Assembly (NCBI GenBank): GCA_035299065.1
Contig: DATGXI010000119.1
Span: 1-21,986 of the forward strand
Direction: 5' to 3'
DNA from: DASPJQ01 sp035299065
GTDB taxonomy: Bacteria; Bacteroidota; Bacteroidia; Flavobacteriales_D; UBA2798
Length of the DNA stretch: 21,986 nt
Under the pieces are notes generated by a model. That model had not been told where the DNA came from, searched no databases, and was given only the letters and a program-made list of their open reading frames with translations. Below, piece by piece: positions 15,052 to 21,986 of the stretch (the stretch's first letter is position 1; the number at the start of each line of letters is the position of its first letter). A program made the position numbers and the translations under genes.

Positions 15052-15067
15052 TAATGTCTAGACATTA
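15052..15067. promoter_or_regulatory. 16-bp perfect palindrome TAATGTCTAGACATTA
   Basis: This is an uninterrupted self-complementary 16-mer between the divergent STAS-like operon and the 15231 gene. Such a site suits a homodimeric DNA-binding protein. It is about 135 bp upstream of the plus-strand -7-like element and about 145 bp upstream of the predicted minus-strand transcription start, so which gene it serves is unclear. Confidence 0.4.
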
Positions 15068-15144
15068 TTCTCAATTGTTTCATTTTAATGCCGTCCTGAA
15101 AACGCTTTTCTTCAAATTACCGCAGTTTTTCTCATTTTAGGAAA

Positions 15145-15155
15145 ATTTCTTACAT
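15145..15155 (+). promoter_or_regulatory. ATTTCTTACAT motif upstream of the 15231 gene
   Basis: This is the fourth intergenic copy of TTTCTTACAT. It ends 76 bp before the start codon, nearly the same distance as for the kinase at 6803. It is followed by AAGTCA, so it shares CTTACAT-nn-GTCA with the 9786 copy. Confidence 0.35.
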
Positions 15156-15186
15156 AAGTCACTAAACCGTTTTATTGGAATGGCAA

Positions 15187-15195
15187 TATTTTTTG
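15187..15195 (+). promoter_or_regulatory. -7-like element for the 15231 gene
   Basis: TATTTTTTG resembles TAnnTTTG with one extra T. It lies 35 bp before ATG 15231, and inside any longer reading from ATG 15180, which favours the later start. No -33 TTG is found at the right spacing. Confidence 0.3.
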
Positions 15196-15230
15196 TGGTA
15201 GCCCACCTTTGCTTAAAAAATAAAACAAAC

Positions 15231-15857
15231 ATGAAAACACTTTTTTACTCACTTAGAATTAACACCGCTATACTAATGTTACTGCTATTAGCTACAAATA
15301 CGAAAGCGCAAAAAACAATTCATGACGATGATCATTTCAGGATAGGTTTTAATATGAATACGTATGTGAATGGCAATGGTCATGGTGGATTTTACAACCT
15401 ATCAGGCGTGCTTAGTTCACACCGTAATAGCTTTTCATTTGGACCCACCTGGCAAAAGGCGAAAAAAGAATTTACAGGTATGCGTTTTACATATTCCTAT
15501 GCGGTTTTGGGAGCAACACCCTCTTGCCATGTAAAGGCCGAACAATACAACAGGCGCGAGGAATTGAGTTTTTTCGTTACGTTTTCCATGAACCGCGGGG
15601 CAGTGCTTAGTAAATCAACACTTGAAAACGAGGGCCACCTTACCACTGAACAGCTTGAGCGCTACAAGGCATTGCGACTAACAACCATTGAAGCATTTGC
15701 AGGAATGAATTATTGTTACCACATACTGGAAAATATTAAGATCAGGACCTTTATTGGTATAGGTATTTACAATCACCTGAATTATTGTGAACCTACCTAT
15801 CACGACAAAATGGCCCCTGTGTTAATGACCGGTATTGGAATAGGATTTATTAAGTAA
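15231..15857 (+). CDS. Small exported protein, possibly an outer-membrane beta-barrel, function unknown
   Basis: From ATG 15231 the protein has 208 residues and a good type I signal peptide (MKTLFYSLRINTAILMLLLL... ATNTKA, cleavage before QKTIHD). An in-frame ATG at 15180 would put 17 residues before this signal and overlap the promoter-like element, so I prefer 15231. The mature part alternates polar and hydrophobic residues with many Gly and aromatics (FRIGFNMNTYVNGNGHGGFY, IRTFIGIGIYNHLNY) and ends MTGIGIGFIK, as in small beta-barrels. I recognise no family. It faces away from the kinase operon across a shared regulatory region, so it may be a target of the signalling system. Confidence 0.75.
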   Translation: MKTLFYSLRINTAILMLLLLATNTKAQKTIHDDDHFRIGFNMNTYVNGNGHGGFYNLSGVLSSHRNSFSFGPTWQKAKKEFTGMRFTYSYAVLGATPSCHVKAEQYNRREELSFFVTFSMNRGAVLSKSTLENEGHLTTEQLERYKALRLTTIEAFAGMNYCYHILENIKIRTFIGIGIYNHLNYCEPTYHDKMAPVLMTGIGIGFIK

Positions 15858-15990
15858 AGTCACATGGCTGAAATACTCTCATTATTGCATATTTGTCCTG
15901 AATTATTGACAATTTGCGCAGGTATTTAACGATTTAAGCGTTTTAATGAGCAATTTGAGGATGCAGGCCGGTTTCATATCGGAAAACTGG

Positions 15991-15998
15991 TAAATTTG
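15991..15998 (+). promoter_or_regulatory. -7 element candidate for pheT
   Basis: TAAATTTG is a perfect TAnnTTTG that ends 17 bp before the pheT start. No TTG sits at the usual -33 spacing (the nearest TTTG is 33 bp away), so this is only a candidate. The rest of the 158-bp gap shows nothing else I can name. Confidence 0.4.
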
Positions 15999-16015
15999 CA
16001 TCGAAAAAACGCCTC

Positions 16016-18436
16016 ATGATCATTTCGCTTAACTGGTTAAAATCGTATATACCCTCATTGGATGCTGAGGCCGAAGAAATTGCTGCAATCCTTACCGACA
16101 TTGGCCTGGAAGTAGAATCAATTGAAGAATTTGAGTCTGTTAAAGGCGGATTAAAAGGCCTGGTGATTGGTTATGTAGCAGAAAAGGAAAAGCATCCGGA
16201 TGCCGATAAACTTAGTATAACCAGGGTTTCGGTTGACAATTCGGGAACACTACACCAGGTGGTGTGTGGAGCCCCAAACGTGGCAAAAGGGCAAAAGGTA
16301 ATAGTGGCCTTACCCGGAACAACAATTCATCCCTCTGAAGGTGAATCGTTTAAAATAAAACTCTCAAAAATCAGGGGAGTTGAATCAGCCGGTATGATAT
16401 GTGCCGAGGATGAAATAGGCCTTGGAAGTTCACATGACGGCATCATGATATTACCCGAAGATGCCCCTGTAGGCATGCTTGCTTCCGATTATTTTAACGT
16501 AAGTGCCGACAAGGTTATACACATTGGTTTAACACCAAACCGTATTGATGCAGCATCACACCTTGGTGTAGCCCGTGATTTGGTAGCAGCTCTAAGGCAA
16601 CGACAAAAAACGTCACATAGCTTACAGTTTCCGCAACTTCATGAAAAAATTGAAGGAAAAGCCAGTGTATCGGTAAAAATCGAAAATGAAAATGATTGTA
16701 AAACATATTTAGCCCTTGAGGTTACAGGCGTAAAAGTTGGCCCTTCACCATCCTGGTTAAAGAAAAACATTGAAGCCATTGGGGTGCGATCAATTAACAA
16801 CATTGTTGACATTACCAATTTTGTGATGCATGAATGTGGCCAGCCGTTGCATGCTTTTGATGCTGCAAAAATTGGTGGAAATCAACTTGTGGTGAGGCGT
16901 GCCAAAGCAGATGAAAAATTTGTAACGCTTGATGGTATTGAGCGCAAGCTAAATGTAAACGACCTGGTAATTGCCGATCAGGAAAAGCCGATGTGCCTGG
17001 CAGGTGTTTTTGGCGGACTTCATAGCGGAGTTACCAATGAAACAACAGCTATTGTATTGGAAAGTGCCTGGTTTAATCCAGTTGTAGTGCGCAAAACAGC
17101 ACGGGCACATGAACTGCATACCGATTCTTCATTCCGTTTTGAACGGGGAGCCGATCCCATGAAAACAGAATGGGCCATGTTGCGTGCTGCGCAACTGATG
17201 GTGGACATTGCAGGGGGAAAAATAAATGGGCTAACCAGGATTGAACACCCGTTTGCAAAGGTTAACATTGAATTTTCACCGGCAGGTTTGAATGCCTTTA
17301 CAGGACAGGAAATTCCTGCAAATGAAATTGAAAGCATACTTACCAGCCTAGATTTTAAAATTGAGTCAAAGGGTGATATATGGAAACTGGAAGCCCCTTT
17401 GTACCGGGTTGATGTAACACGTGCAGTGGATGTTTATGAAGAGGTGCTGCGCATATACGGGTATAACAACATTGCAATACCTTCAAAGGTAAACGCAAGT
17501 CCGCAGCTTAGTGCCGAACCCGATCCTGAGCGCCTGGTTGAAACCATTTCAGCTTTTTTGGCATCAAAGGGGTTAACCGAGATCATGAACAATTCATTAA
17601 ATGCCGGGCGCACCAATGAATTGAATAAAAATGAAAATTCGGGCGATATAAAATTGCTTAACCCATTGAGTTCAGAACTGGATGTGTTGCGCAATAGCTT
17701 GTTGTATGGCGGCCTTCAATCCGTAGCCTATAACATAAACAGGCAGCAGCATAACATGGCCTTTTTTGAAATAGGCAGTGTGTATACAAAAGTAGCCAAC
17801 GGTTATCATGAAGAACAGCAAATTGGCATTTGGTATACGGGTAAAAAAACCAACGCACACTGGCAAGGTACCGCAACCGATGCAACGTATTATACCCTGA
17901 AAGGAATTACACAAAGTTTGACTGACCGTTTTGTGAAAACCAAACTGGATTCAAAAAATGGGTTTGAGCACAATTACCTGGTTGATGTATTTGGCATTTA
18001 CATGAACAATGCCGCCATTTTGCAGGGCGGGGCAGTAAAGCCTGAAGTACTAAAACATTTTGACATTGATCAACCCGTGTATTTTGCAGAAATAACACTC
18101 AGGAATTTAATAGAAGCTATAAAACGTACCCGTTTCAAATACCAGGAAGTATCCAAATTCCCGGTTATAAAACGTGATTTGTCATTGCTGTTGAATGCCG
18201 ATGTGGAATTTGCAGCATTACAGCAGGCGGTTTTGCAAACAAACAAACAGCTGATACGAAGTGTTGATGTGTTTGATGTGTATACCGGCAAAAACATGGA
18301 AGCAGGAAAAAAATCATATGCTATTTCACTCACTATAGCGAATGATGAAAAAACCATGAAGGATGAAGAAGTGGAAAGCCTGATGCAGAAAGTCATGAAA
18401 AATATAACTGAAAAAACCGGGGCGGTACTGCGCTGA
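16016..18436 (+). CDS. pheT: Phenylalanine-tRNA ligase beta subunit
   Basis: The 806-residue protein is of normal length for bacterial PheT, which pairs with PheS to charge tRNA-Phe. Domain order is standard. An N-terminal segment (MIISLNWLKSYIP) is followed by the tRNA-binding OB domain (about 40-150; VCGAPNVAKGQKVIVALPG). The B3/B4 editing domain comes next (about 210-395; SINNIVDITNFVMHECGQPL, FDAAKI, RFERGADP), then B5 (about 400-475; YEEVLRIYGYNNI) and the catalytic-core-like fold (about 490-690; LLNPLSSELDVLRNSLLYGG). The C-terminal FDX-ACB anticodon-binding domain (about 710-806) contains SKFPVIKRDLSLLL and begins after FKYQEV. pheS is not in the window, so the two are unlinked or separated here, as often in Bacteroidota. 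Confidence 0.97.
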   Translation: MIISLNWLKSYIPSLDAEAEEIAAILTDIGLEVESIEEFESVKGGLKGLVIGYVAEKEKHPDADKLSITRVSVDNSGTLHQVVCGAPNVAKGQKVIVALPGTTIHPSEGESFKIKLSKIRGVESAGMICAEDEIGLGSSHDGIMILPEDAPVGMLASDYFNVSADKVIHIGLTPNRIDAASHLGVARDLVAALRQRQKTSHSLQFPQLHEKIEGKASVSVKIENENDCKTYLALEVTGVKVGPSPSWLKKNIEAIGVRSINNIVDITNFVMHECGQPLHAFDAAKIGGNQLVVRRAKADEKFVTLDGIERKLNVNDLVIADQEKPMCLAGVFGGLHSGVTNETTAIVLESAWFNPVVVRKTARAHELHTDSSFRFERGADPMKTEWAMLRAAQLMVDIAGGKINGLTRIEHPFAKVNIEFSPAGLNAFTGQEIPANEIESILTSLDFKIESKGDIWKLEAPLYRVDVTRAVDVYEEVLRIYGYNNIAIPSKVNASPQLSAEPDPERLVETISAFLASKGLTEIMNNSLNAGRTNELNKNENSGDIKLLNPLSSELDVLRNSLLYGGLQSVAYNINRQQHNMAFFEIGSVYTKVANGYHEEQQIGIWYTGKKTNAHWQGTATDATYYTLKGITQSLTDRFVKTKLDSKNGFEHNYLVDVFGIYMNNAAILQGGAVKPEVLKHFDIDQPVYFAEITLRNLIEAIKRTRFKYQEVSKFPVIKRDLSLLLNADVEFAALQQAVLQTNKQLIRSVDVFDVYTGKNMEAGKKSYAISLTIANDEKTMKDEEVESLMQKVMKNITEKTGAVLR

Positions 18437-18440
18437 TTGC

Positions 18441-19790
18441 ATGGAGAAAAAGTATAAGCCAAATGTAACCGGCAAGGGATGGGCATACGTGTTTTGTTAT
18501 TTCTGGTTCACACCCTTTTTGTGGAGCTATTGGAAACGCAGGGAGTTTTACGGTATGGAAAATGTGCCCAAAGACAAACCTGTTTTTTTAACTCCTAATC
18601 ACATTAACGCATTGATTGAGCCCTTGGGTTTATCACCCATTGTAAAACTGCGCATGCTTACGTTTTTACTGCGTGCCGGAGCTTTCAAAAAAAAATCGGT
18701 GAACAAAATATTTTACCAGCTAAACATGCTGCCCATTTACAGGCAGCTTGATGGTAAAGACGAGTTGGATAAGAACAATGAAATTTTTCAAAACTGCGTT
18801 TGGCTGCTGGAAAAAAACCGTACCATTCTGGTATTTCCCGAAGGGTCGCATAGTTTGGTGAAAAAGTTAAGGCCATTTAAAAAAGGATTGCTGCGTTTTG
18901 CATTTGGTGCCGAGGAGAAAAATAATTTTTCACTTGATGTACACATTGTTCCAATAGGAATAAGTTACAATGACCTGTATAATTTTGGTGGCGACAAGCT
19001 GATTAACATTGGTAAACCCATACGCTTAATTGATTACAAAGAGGCGTACGCACAAAATCCGGCCCGCGCAATGAATGAATTAAAACGCGATTTGGAGAAA
19101 GCTGTGGGTAATTTAATGGTGAATATTCAAAATCCGGACTATTACCAGGAAATTGACCATTTGCGCACCATGGCCATTAATCGTTACCGGATAGCACATG
19201 ACCTGAATACAAATTTGCTGCAGGAGTTTAACTACGGAAAAAAAATAATTGATGTAGCCGAAAACACGTTGTTTAGTGATGAAAAAACAGCAACGGTGTT
19301 AAAAGAAAAAATTACCCGCTACTATTCTATTCTTGGAAAGCATAAGTTGCGCGACATTGTGCTTGACCCGGGATATAAATTTATGAACCCTGTTTTGTGG
19401 TGGCCGTTTATGGTGGTGTTTTTTCCCTTGTTTCTTGTTGGTTTTATTGTAAACTGGATTCCTTTTTACATGCCGCAGTACATAGCTAAAAAAACCGTAA
19501 AAGACATTGCATTCCAGTCGTCCATTTTGTGGTTGTCAAGCATGCTTTTGTTTACCATACTTTACATACTCATATTTGTGCTGACCGGTTTAATAAGCGG
19601 TAGTTGGTTGTGGGCCTGCGGTGCATTTGGAATAGGTGTAGTTACAGCATCCATAACGCTTTTTTACAGGCGGAAGTGGAATAAATTTTTTGCTGAAGGA
19701 CGTTATAAAACGTTTGCGGCAACGGCCGAAGGAAAAGAAGCATCAGCCTTGCGTAAGGAAATTCTTTCATACGTAAACCATGTTGAATAA
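18441..19790 (+). CDS. PlsC-type glycerophospholipid acyltransferase with C-terminal membrane segments
   Basis: The 449-residue protein belongs to the PlsC (LPLAT) superfamily, which moves acyl groups to lysophosphatidic acid or related lipids at the inner membrane. Motif I is TPNHINALIEPLG (His54, Glu60): this Bacteroidota-like form has five residues between His and the acid instead of four, and carries Glu where related proteins have Asp. The phosphate-binding motif FPEGSH is at 132-137, and the following KKLRPFKKGLLRFAFGAEE is typical. After residue 310 there are three or four hydrophobic spans (VVFFPLFLVGFIVNWIPFYM, LLFTILYILIFVLTGLISGS), so it is membrane-anchored. The precise substrate is not clear. 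It follows pheT after 4 bp and overlaps the next gene by 11 bp. Confidence 0.85.
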   Translation: MEKKYKPNVTGKGWAYVFCYFWFTPFLWSYWKRREFYGMENVPKDKPVFLTPNHINALIEPLGLSPIVKLRMLTFLLRAGAFKKKSVNKIFYQLNMLPIYRQLDGKDELDKNNEIFQNCVWLLEKNRTILVFPEGSHSLVKKLRPFKKGLLRFAFGAEEKNNFSLDVHIVPIGISYNDLYNFGGDKLINIGKPIRLIDYKEAYAQNPARAMNELKRDLEKAVGNLMVNIQNPDYYQEIDHLRTMAINRYRIAHDLNTNLLQEFNYGKKIIDVAENTLFSDEKTATVLKEKITRYYSILGKHKLRDIVLDPGYKFMNPVLWWPFMVVFFPLFLVGFIVNWIPFYMPQYIAKKTVKDIAFQSSILWLSSMLLFTILYILIFVLTGLISGSWLWACGAFGIGVVTASITLFYRRKWNKFFAEGRYKTFAATAEGKEASALRKEILSYVNHVE

Positions 19791-20697
19791 GCTGGAAGTT
19801 CATTTAAAGCCAGCGCCTGTACAGGCATACCAAATAAACGGAACTACCATTCACGTAAAACGCGATGATTTGATACACCCGTTAATTTCAGGCAACAAAT
19901 CACGCAAATTAAAATACCACCTGTTAAAGGCAAATGAGGCCAAATGCGACACTTTGCTGACCTTTGGCGGCCCATACAGCAACCACATTGCGGCAGTAGC
20001 CAAAACGGCCGAATTGTGTGGTCTTAAAAGTATAGGCATAATAAGGGGATCGCATGCTGATGTGACAAATAATACCCTGAAGCAAGCACATGAAAACGGT
20101 ATGGAATTAATACCGGTAAGTGTTGACGAATACAATGAACGCAATAATTACAATTACCACGACCAGTTAAAACTTGAATATCCCACAGCGCATATTGTTC
20201 CGGAAGGAGGAGCAGGGCATGAAGGTATTTCAGGCGCTATGGAAATTGTAAAAGAACTGGACCAGGTTTATGATTACATGGTTTGCGCTGTAGGAACCGG
20301 AACAACCGCAGCGGGATTTATACTTTCAAAACCAGCGCAAACAAAAGTGCTTTGCATGAATGTGTTTAAAAAAGCCGATGGTGTAGCCGAAATGATTAAT
20401 GCAAATTTAAACCTGTTATTGAATAACAAAGAAGCGGTAGCTGAACACGCAACAGATTTTGAGGTTATTGACGGATATGGGTTTGGCGGTTATGCAAAAG
20501 TAAATGACGAATTGAAACAATTTGTGCGCAAAATTTATGCAGACTACCATTTGCCGTTGGACCTGGTGTATACCGGAAAAGCTTTTTTTGGATTACTGGA
20601 CTTAATTGGAAAAAACAAAATTCCAACACAATCAAAAATTCTGTTTTATCACAGTGGAGGATTGCAGGGGAATAAGGGGTTTGGGTTTGATTTTTAG
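19780..20697 (+). CDS. PLP-dependent ACC deaminase / D-cysteine desulfhydrase-family enzyme
   Basis: The 305-residue protein is a fold-type II PLP enzyme. Lys40 in LISGNKSRKLKYHL is the expected Schiff-base lysine. GGPYSNH (63-69) and AVGTGTTAAGF bind the cofactor phosphate and substrate carboxylate, and a late FYHSGGLQGNKGF resembles the family's C-terminal active-site loop. Members cleave 1-aminocyclopropane-1-carboxylate or D-cysteine to ammonia and a keto acid; sequence alone does not tell which, and D-cysteine desulfhydrase is the more common activity. The ATG lies inside the end of the acyltransferase gene (11-bp overlap), which suggests translational coupling but no metabolic link. Confidence 0.88.
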   Translation: MLNKLEVHLKPAPVQAYQINGTTIHVKRDDLIHPLISGNKSRKLKYHLLKANEAKCDTLLTFGGPYSNHIAAVAKTAELCGLKSIGIIRGSHADVTNNTLKQAHENGMELIPVSVDEYNERNNYNYHDQLKLEYPTAHIVPEGGAGHEGISGAMEIVKELDQVYDYMVCAVGTGTTAAGFILSKPAQTKVLCMNVFKKADGVAEMINANLNLLLNNKEAVAEHATDFEVIDGYGFGGYAKVNDELKQFVRKIYADYHLPLDLVYTGKAFFGLLDLIGKNKIPTQSKILFYHSGGLQGNKGFGFDF

Positions 20698-20708
20698 TTG
20701 TTGACCCT

Positions 20709-20725
20709 TAGGCTGTGCCTATTTT
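20709..20725 (+). terminator. Weak intrinsic terminator candidate
   Basis: TAGGC-TGT-GCCTA forms a 5-bp stem with a 3-base loop, followed by TTTTACTTT and then a T-rich run. It lies 12 bp after the stop of the PLP enzyme gene, the right place to end the pheT-run transcript, but the stem is short. Confidence 0.35.
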
Positions 20726-20753
20726 ACTTTCAACTTTTTTTTGCTATAAAGTT

Positions 20754-20885
20754 CCGCAAGGGATAGAGCGTGATAGCCCGCAGCGCAAACCTGTGGGATA
20801 TTTGCACATATTCAATTCAACAGCGGTTTTACTCCCACAGGTTTGAGCGAGGACTATTAGCGATAGCCCGGCCCGAAGGGTGCGG
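20754..20885. repeat. Structured GC-richer intergenic element with inverted and direct repeats
   Basis: Within the 292-bp gene-free gap is a patch unlike its AT-rich surroundings. A 13-bp perfect inverted repeat, CAAACCTGTGGGA (20786-20798) and TCCCACAGGTTTG (20833-20845), encloses a 34-bp loop. GATAGCCCG occurs as a direct repeat at 20772-20780 and 20862-20870. A second hairpin-like stretch, GCCCGGCCCGAAGGGTGCGGC in two halves, lies at 20865-20885. CCGCA (20754-20758) and TGCGG (20881-20885) mark complementary ends. This looks like a dispersed repeat of the GATAGCCCG-rich kind that I recall from Bacteroidota intergenic DNA; only one copy is in the window. Confidence 0.55.
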
Positions 20886-20989
20886 CATAATAACATTGAT
20901 TACCAGTGCCTAGTATGCATGCCGGTTTAGCTATTAACTATTCACCAATAACTCCTTTTTTCACTAAATTTACATTCAAATTCAAACGC

Positions 20990-21986
20990 ATGAAATACGC
21001 ACTACTGGCCGCAACCTTATTTGCATCAACTTTTGCCCTGGCGCAAACCACCAAAAAAATTGAAGCCAATACACAAAAATTTATTTGCAACCCAAAAGCA
21101 ACGGTTGTGGTGCGTGATGTGAAGGAAGACTTTTCGCCTAAACTCATGAACCTGGAAAAACCAAAACCAGGTGGTATTCCAAAGAATATTATTCCGTATC
21201 AACCAAAAGCGCAGCTACGCGATATAGCGGGTACAGTTCAAAATGAAAGTTTGACCGATGTTGGTATGGGCATGAACTTTAATGGAAACCCGTGGGCGTT
21301 TTCAACCCCGTGCGACAATGATTTTTGCATTTCAGACAGCGGCAAAGCTATTTCGGCCGTAAATACCACGCTTTATTTTTACGATGTAAGCGGCAGTTCA
21401 CCGGTTACCTTGTCCAACATGTCATTTGCAGCTTTTTCGGCACCGCTGGGTTTACCGCACGAGGAATTTGACCCGAAATTATTGTATGACCCCAATGAAG
21501 ATAAATTTATTGTTGTTGTGTTGAATGGGTTTACTGATACAACCAGCAGCATTATTGTTGGGTTTTCACAAACCAATGACCCAACCGGTGCATGGAATTT
21601 ATATGCATTGCCCGGTAACCCTTTAAACAACGGTTTATGGACCGATTACCCGATTTTGGGTTTAACCGACAATGAACTTTTTATAACTGTAAATTTGCTT
21701 TACCCCGATTCAAGCTGGCAAACTGGTTTTAATGAAAGCGTAATTTGGCAAATGAATAAGTTTAACGGGTACAACAACGATCCGCTGAACGCAAATTTAA
21801 TTACAGGTGTACAGTTCAATGGTAAAAACATTCGCAATTTATGTCCTGTAAAAGGTGGCAGCCAATTGTACGGACCCGACATGTATTTTTTAAGCAACCG
21901 CAATTTTGAAGTGCAGGGCGACACGGTGTTTTTGGTGCATGTGCTGGATACGGCAGGCGCGGCAGGGTTTGGTGTAACCGTTACAC
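20990..21986 (+). CDS. Large secreted protein of unknown function (partial, C-terminus outside window)
   Basis: The frame is open for 332 codons to the right edge. The start gives a clean type I signal peptide (MKYALLAATLFASTFALA, cleavage before QTTKK). The mature part includes CDNDFCISDSGKAI, FDPKLLYDPNEDKFIVVVLN, FSQTNDPTGAWNLYALPG, LWTDYPILGLTDNELFITVN and LSNRNFEVQGDTVFLVHVLD, a blade-like pattern suggesting a beta-propeller. Such proteins in Bacteroidota often end in a type IX secretion sorting domain, but that part is not visible here. A TAAATTTA just upstream (20965-20972) is a near match to a -7 element without a -33 partner. It is preceded by the structured intergenic element. Confidence 0.8.
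   Translation, partial: MKYALLAATLFASTFALAQTTKKIEANTQKFICNPKATVVVRDVKEDFSPKLMNLEKPKPGGIPKNIIPYQPKAQLRDIAGTVQNESLTDVGMGMNFNGNPWAFSTPCDNDFCISDSGKAISAVNTTLYFYDVSGSSPVTLSNMSFAAFSAPLGLPHEEFDPKLLYDPNEDKFIVVVLNGFTDTTSSIIVGFSQTNDPTGAWNLYALPGNPLNNGLWTDYPILGLTDNELFITVNLLYPDSSWQTGFNESVIWQMNKFNGYNNDPLNANLITGVQFNGKNIRNLCPVKGGSQLYGPDMYFLSNRNFEVQGDTVFLVHVLDTAGAAGFGVTVT

Larger units (their letters stand above)
14780..15230. other. Regulatory intergenic region between the divergent STAS-like operon and the 15231 gene
   Basis: This 451-bp stretch has no convincing gene. It holds a minus-strand promoter (14913-14942), a perfect 21-bp tandem repeat with the CGTAGAAATACGGT core, a 16-bp palindrome (15052-15067), one TTTCTTACAT site and a plus-strand -7-like element. 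The predicted leader of the minus-strand operon is about 125 nt, long enough for leader control, though I see no riboswitch. Confidence 0.7.

Noticed and set aside
14856..15083. 75-codon minus-strand frame in the regulatory region
   Set aside because: Its repeated TVFLRIF is just the translation of the 21-bp tandem repeat; the frame crosses the operator and promoter and has no support as a gene.
15180..15230. Earlier ATG for the exported protein
   Set aside because: It would place 17 residues before a well-formed signal peptide and start inside the -7-like element.
20786..20845. Classical rho-independent terminator
   Set aside because: The 13-bp arms are separated by a 34-base loop and not followed by a T-run; the element looks more like a dispersed repeat.

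Overview
The window looks like chromosomal DNA of a member of the Bacteroidota. The reasons are a lipidated TamA-type outer-membrane protein (TamL) divergent from a TrmH/SpoU methyltransferase, several matches to the Bacteroidota promoter form TTG-N19-22-TAnnTTTG, few visible Shine-Dalgarno sites, TTG and GTG starts, and many cytosolic PAS kinases with Rcp1-like receivers. I see no rRNA, tRNA, CRISPR array, insertion sequence or phage gene.

Layout. (1) 1-6696 is housekeeping. A tamL gene on the minus strand runs off the left edge. Diverging from it is a tight plus-strand run: TrmH-family methyltransferase, small lipoprotein, RimO, HemW, cyclase-family hydrolase. (2) 6803-14779 is a two-component signalling island. 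On the plus strand are a sensor-less histidine kinase overlapping a single-domain receiver, and then a 100-residue protein of unknown function with its own promoter and operator. A minus-strand helical-repeat protein with a possible N-terminal helix-turn-helix converges on these. Next comes a plus-strand receiver with a changed acidic pocket. The island ends with a compact five-gene minus-strand operon: two paralogous STAS-like proteins, a PAS-HAMP-PAS histidine kinase, an Rcp1-like receiver, and a receiver-PAS-PAS-DHp protein with no ATPase domain. (3) 14780-15230 is a regulatory intergenic stretch, followed by a small exported protein. (4) 16016-20697 returns to housekeeping: pheT, a PlsC-type acyltransferase and a PLP-dependent ACC deaminase/D-cysteine desulfhydrase-family enzyme. 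(5) 20698-20989 holds a structured, GC-richer intergenic element, followed by the start of a large secreted protein that runs off the right edge.

Most interesting is the signalling island and its control sites. The motif CGTAGAAATACGGT occurs once, as a perfect palindrome, against the promoter of the 100-residue protein. It occurs twice more as a perfect 21-bp tandem repeat upstream of a good promoter for the STAS-like/kinase operon. It occurs nowhere else that I could find in the window. A second motif, TTTCTTACAT, occurs four times, all on the plus strand and all in intergenic DNA in or beside the island. None of the four receiver proteins carries a recognisable DNA-binding output. One contains a phospho-acceptor helix domain without a catalytic domain. 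This suggests a self-contained phosphorelay or partner-switching module (STAS-like proteins plus kinases and receivers) whose output is protein-protein contact. That model is inference; the motifs, domain order and gene order are read directly from the sequence.
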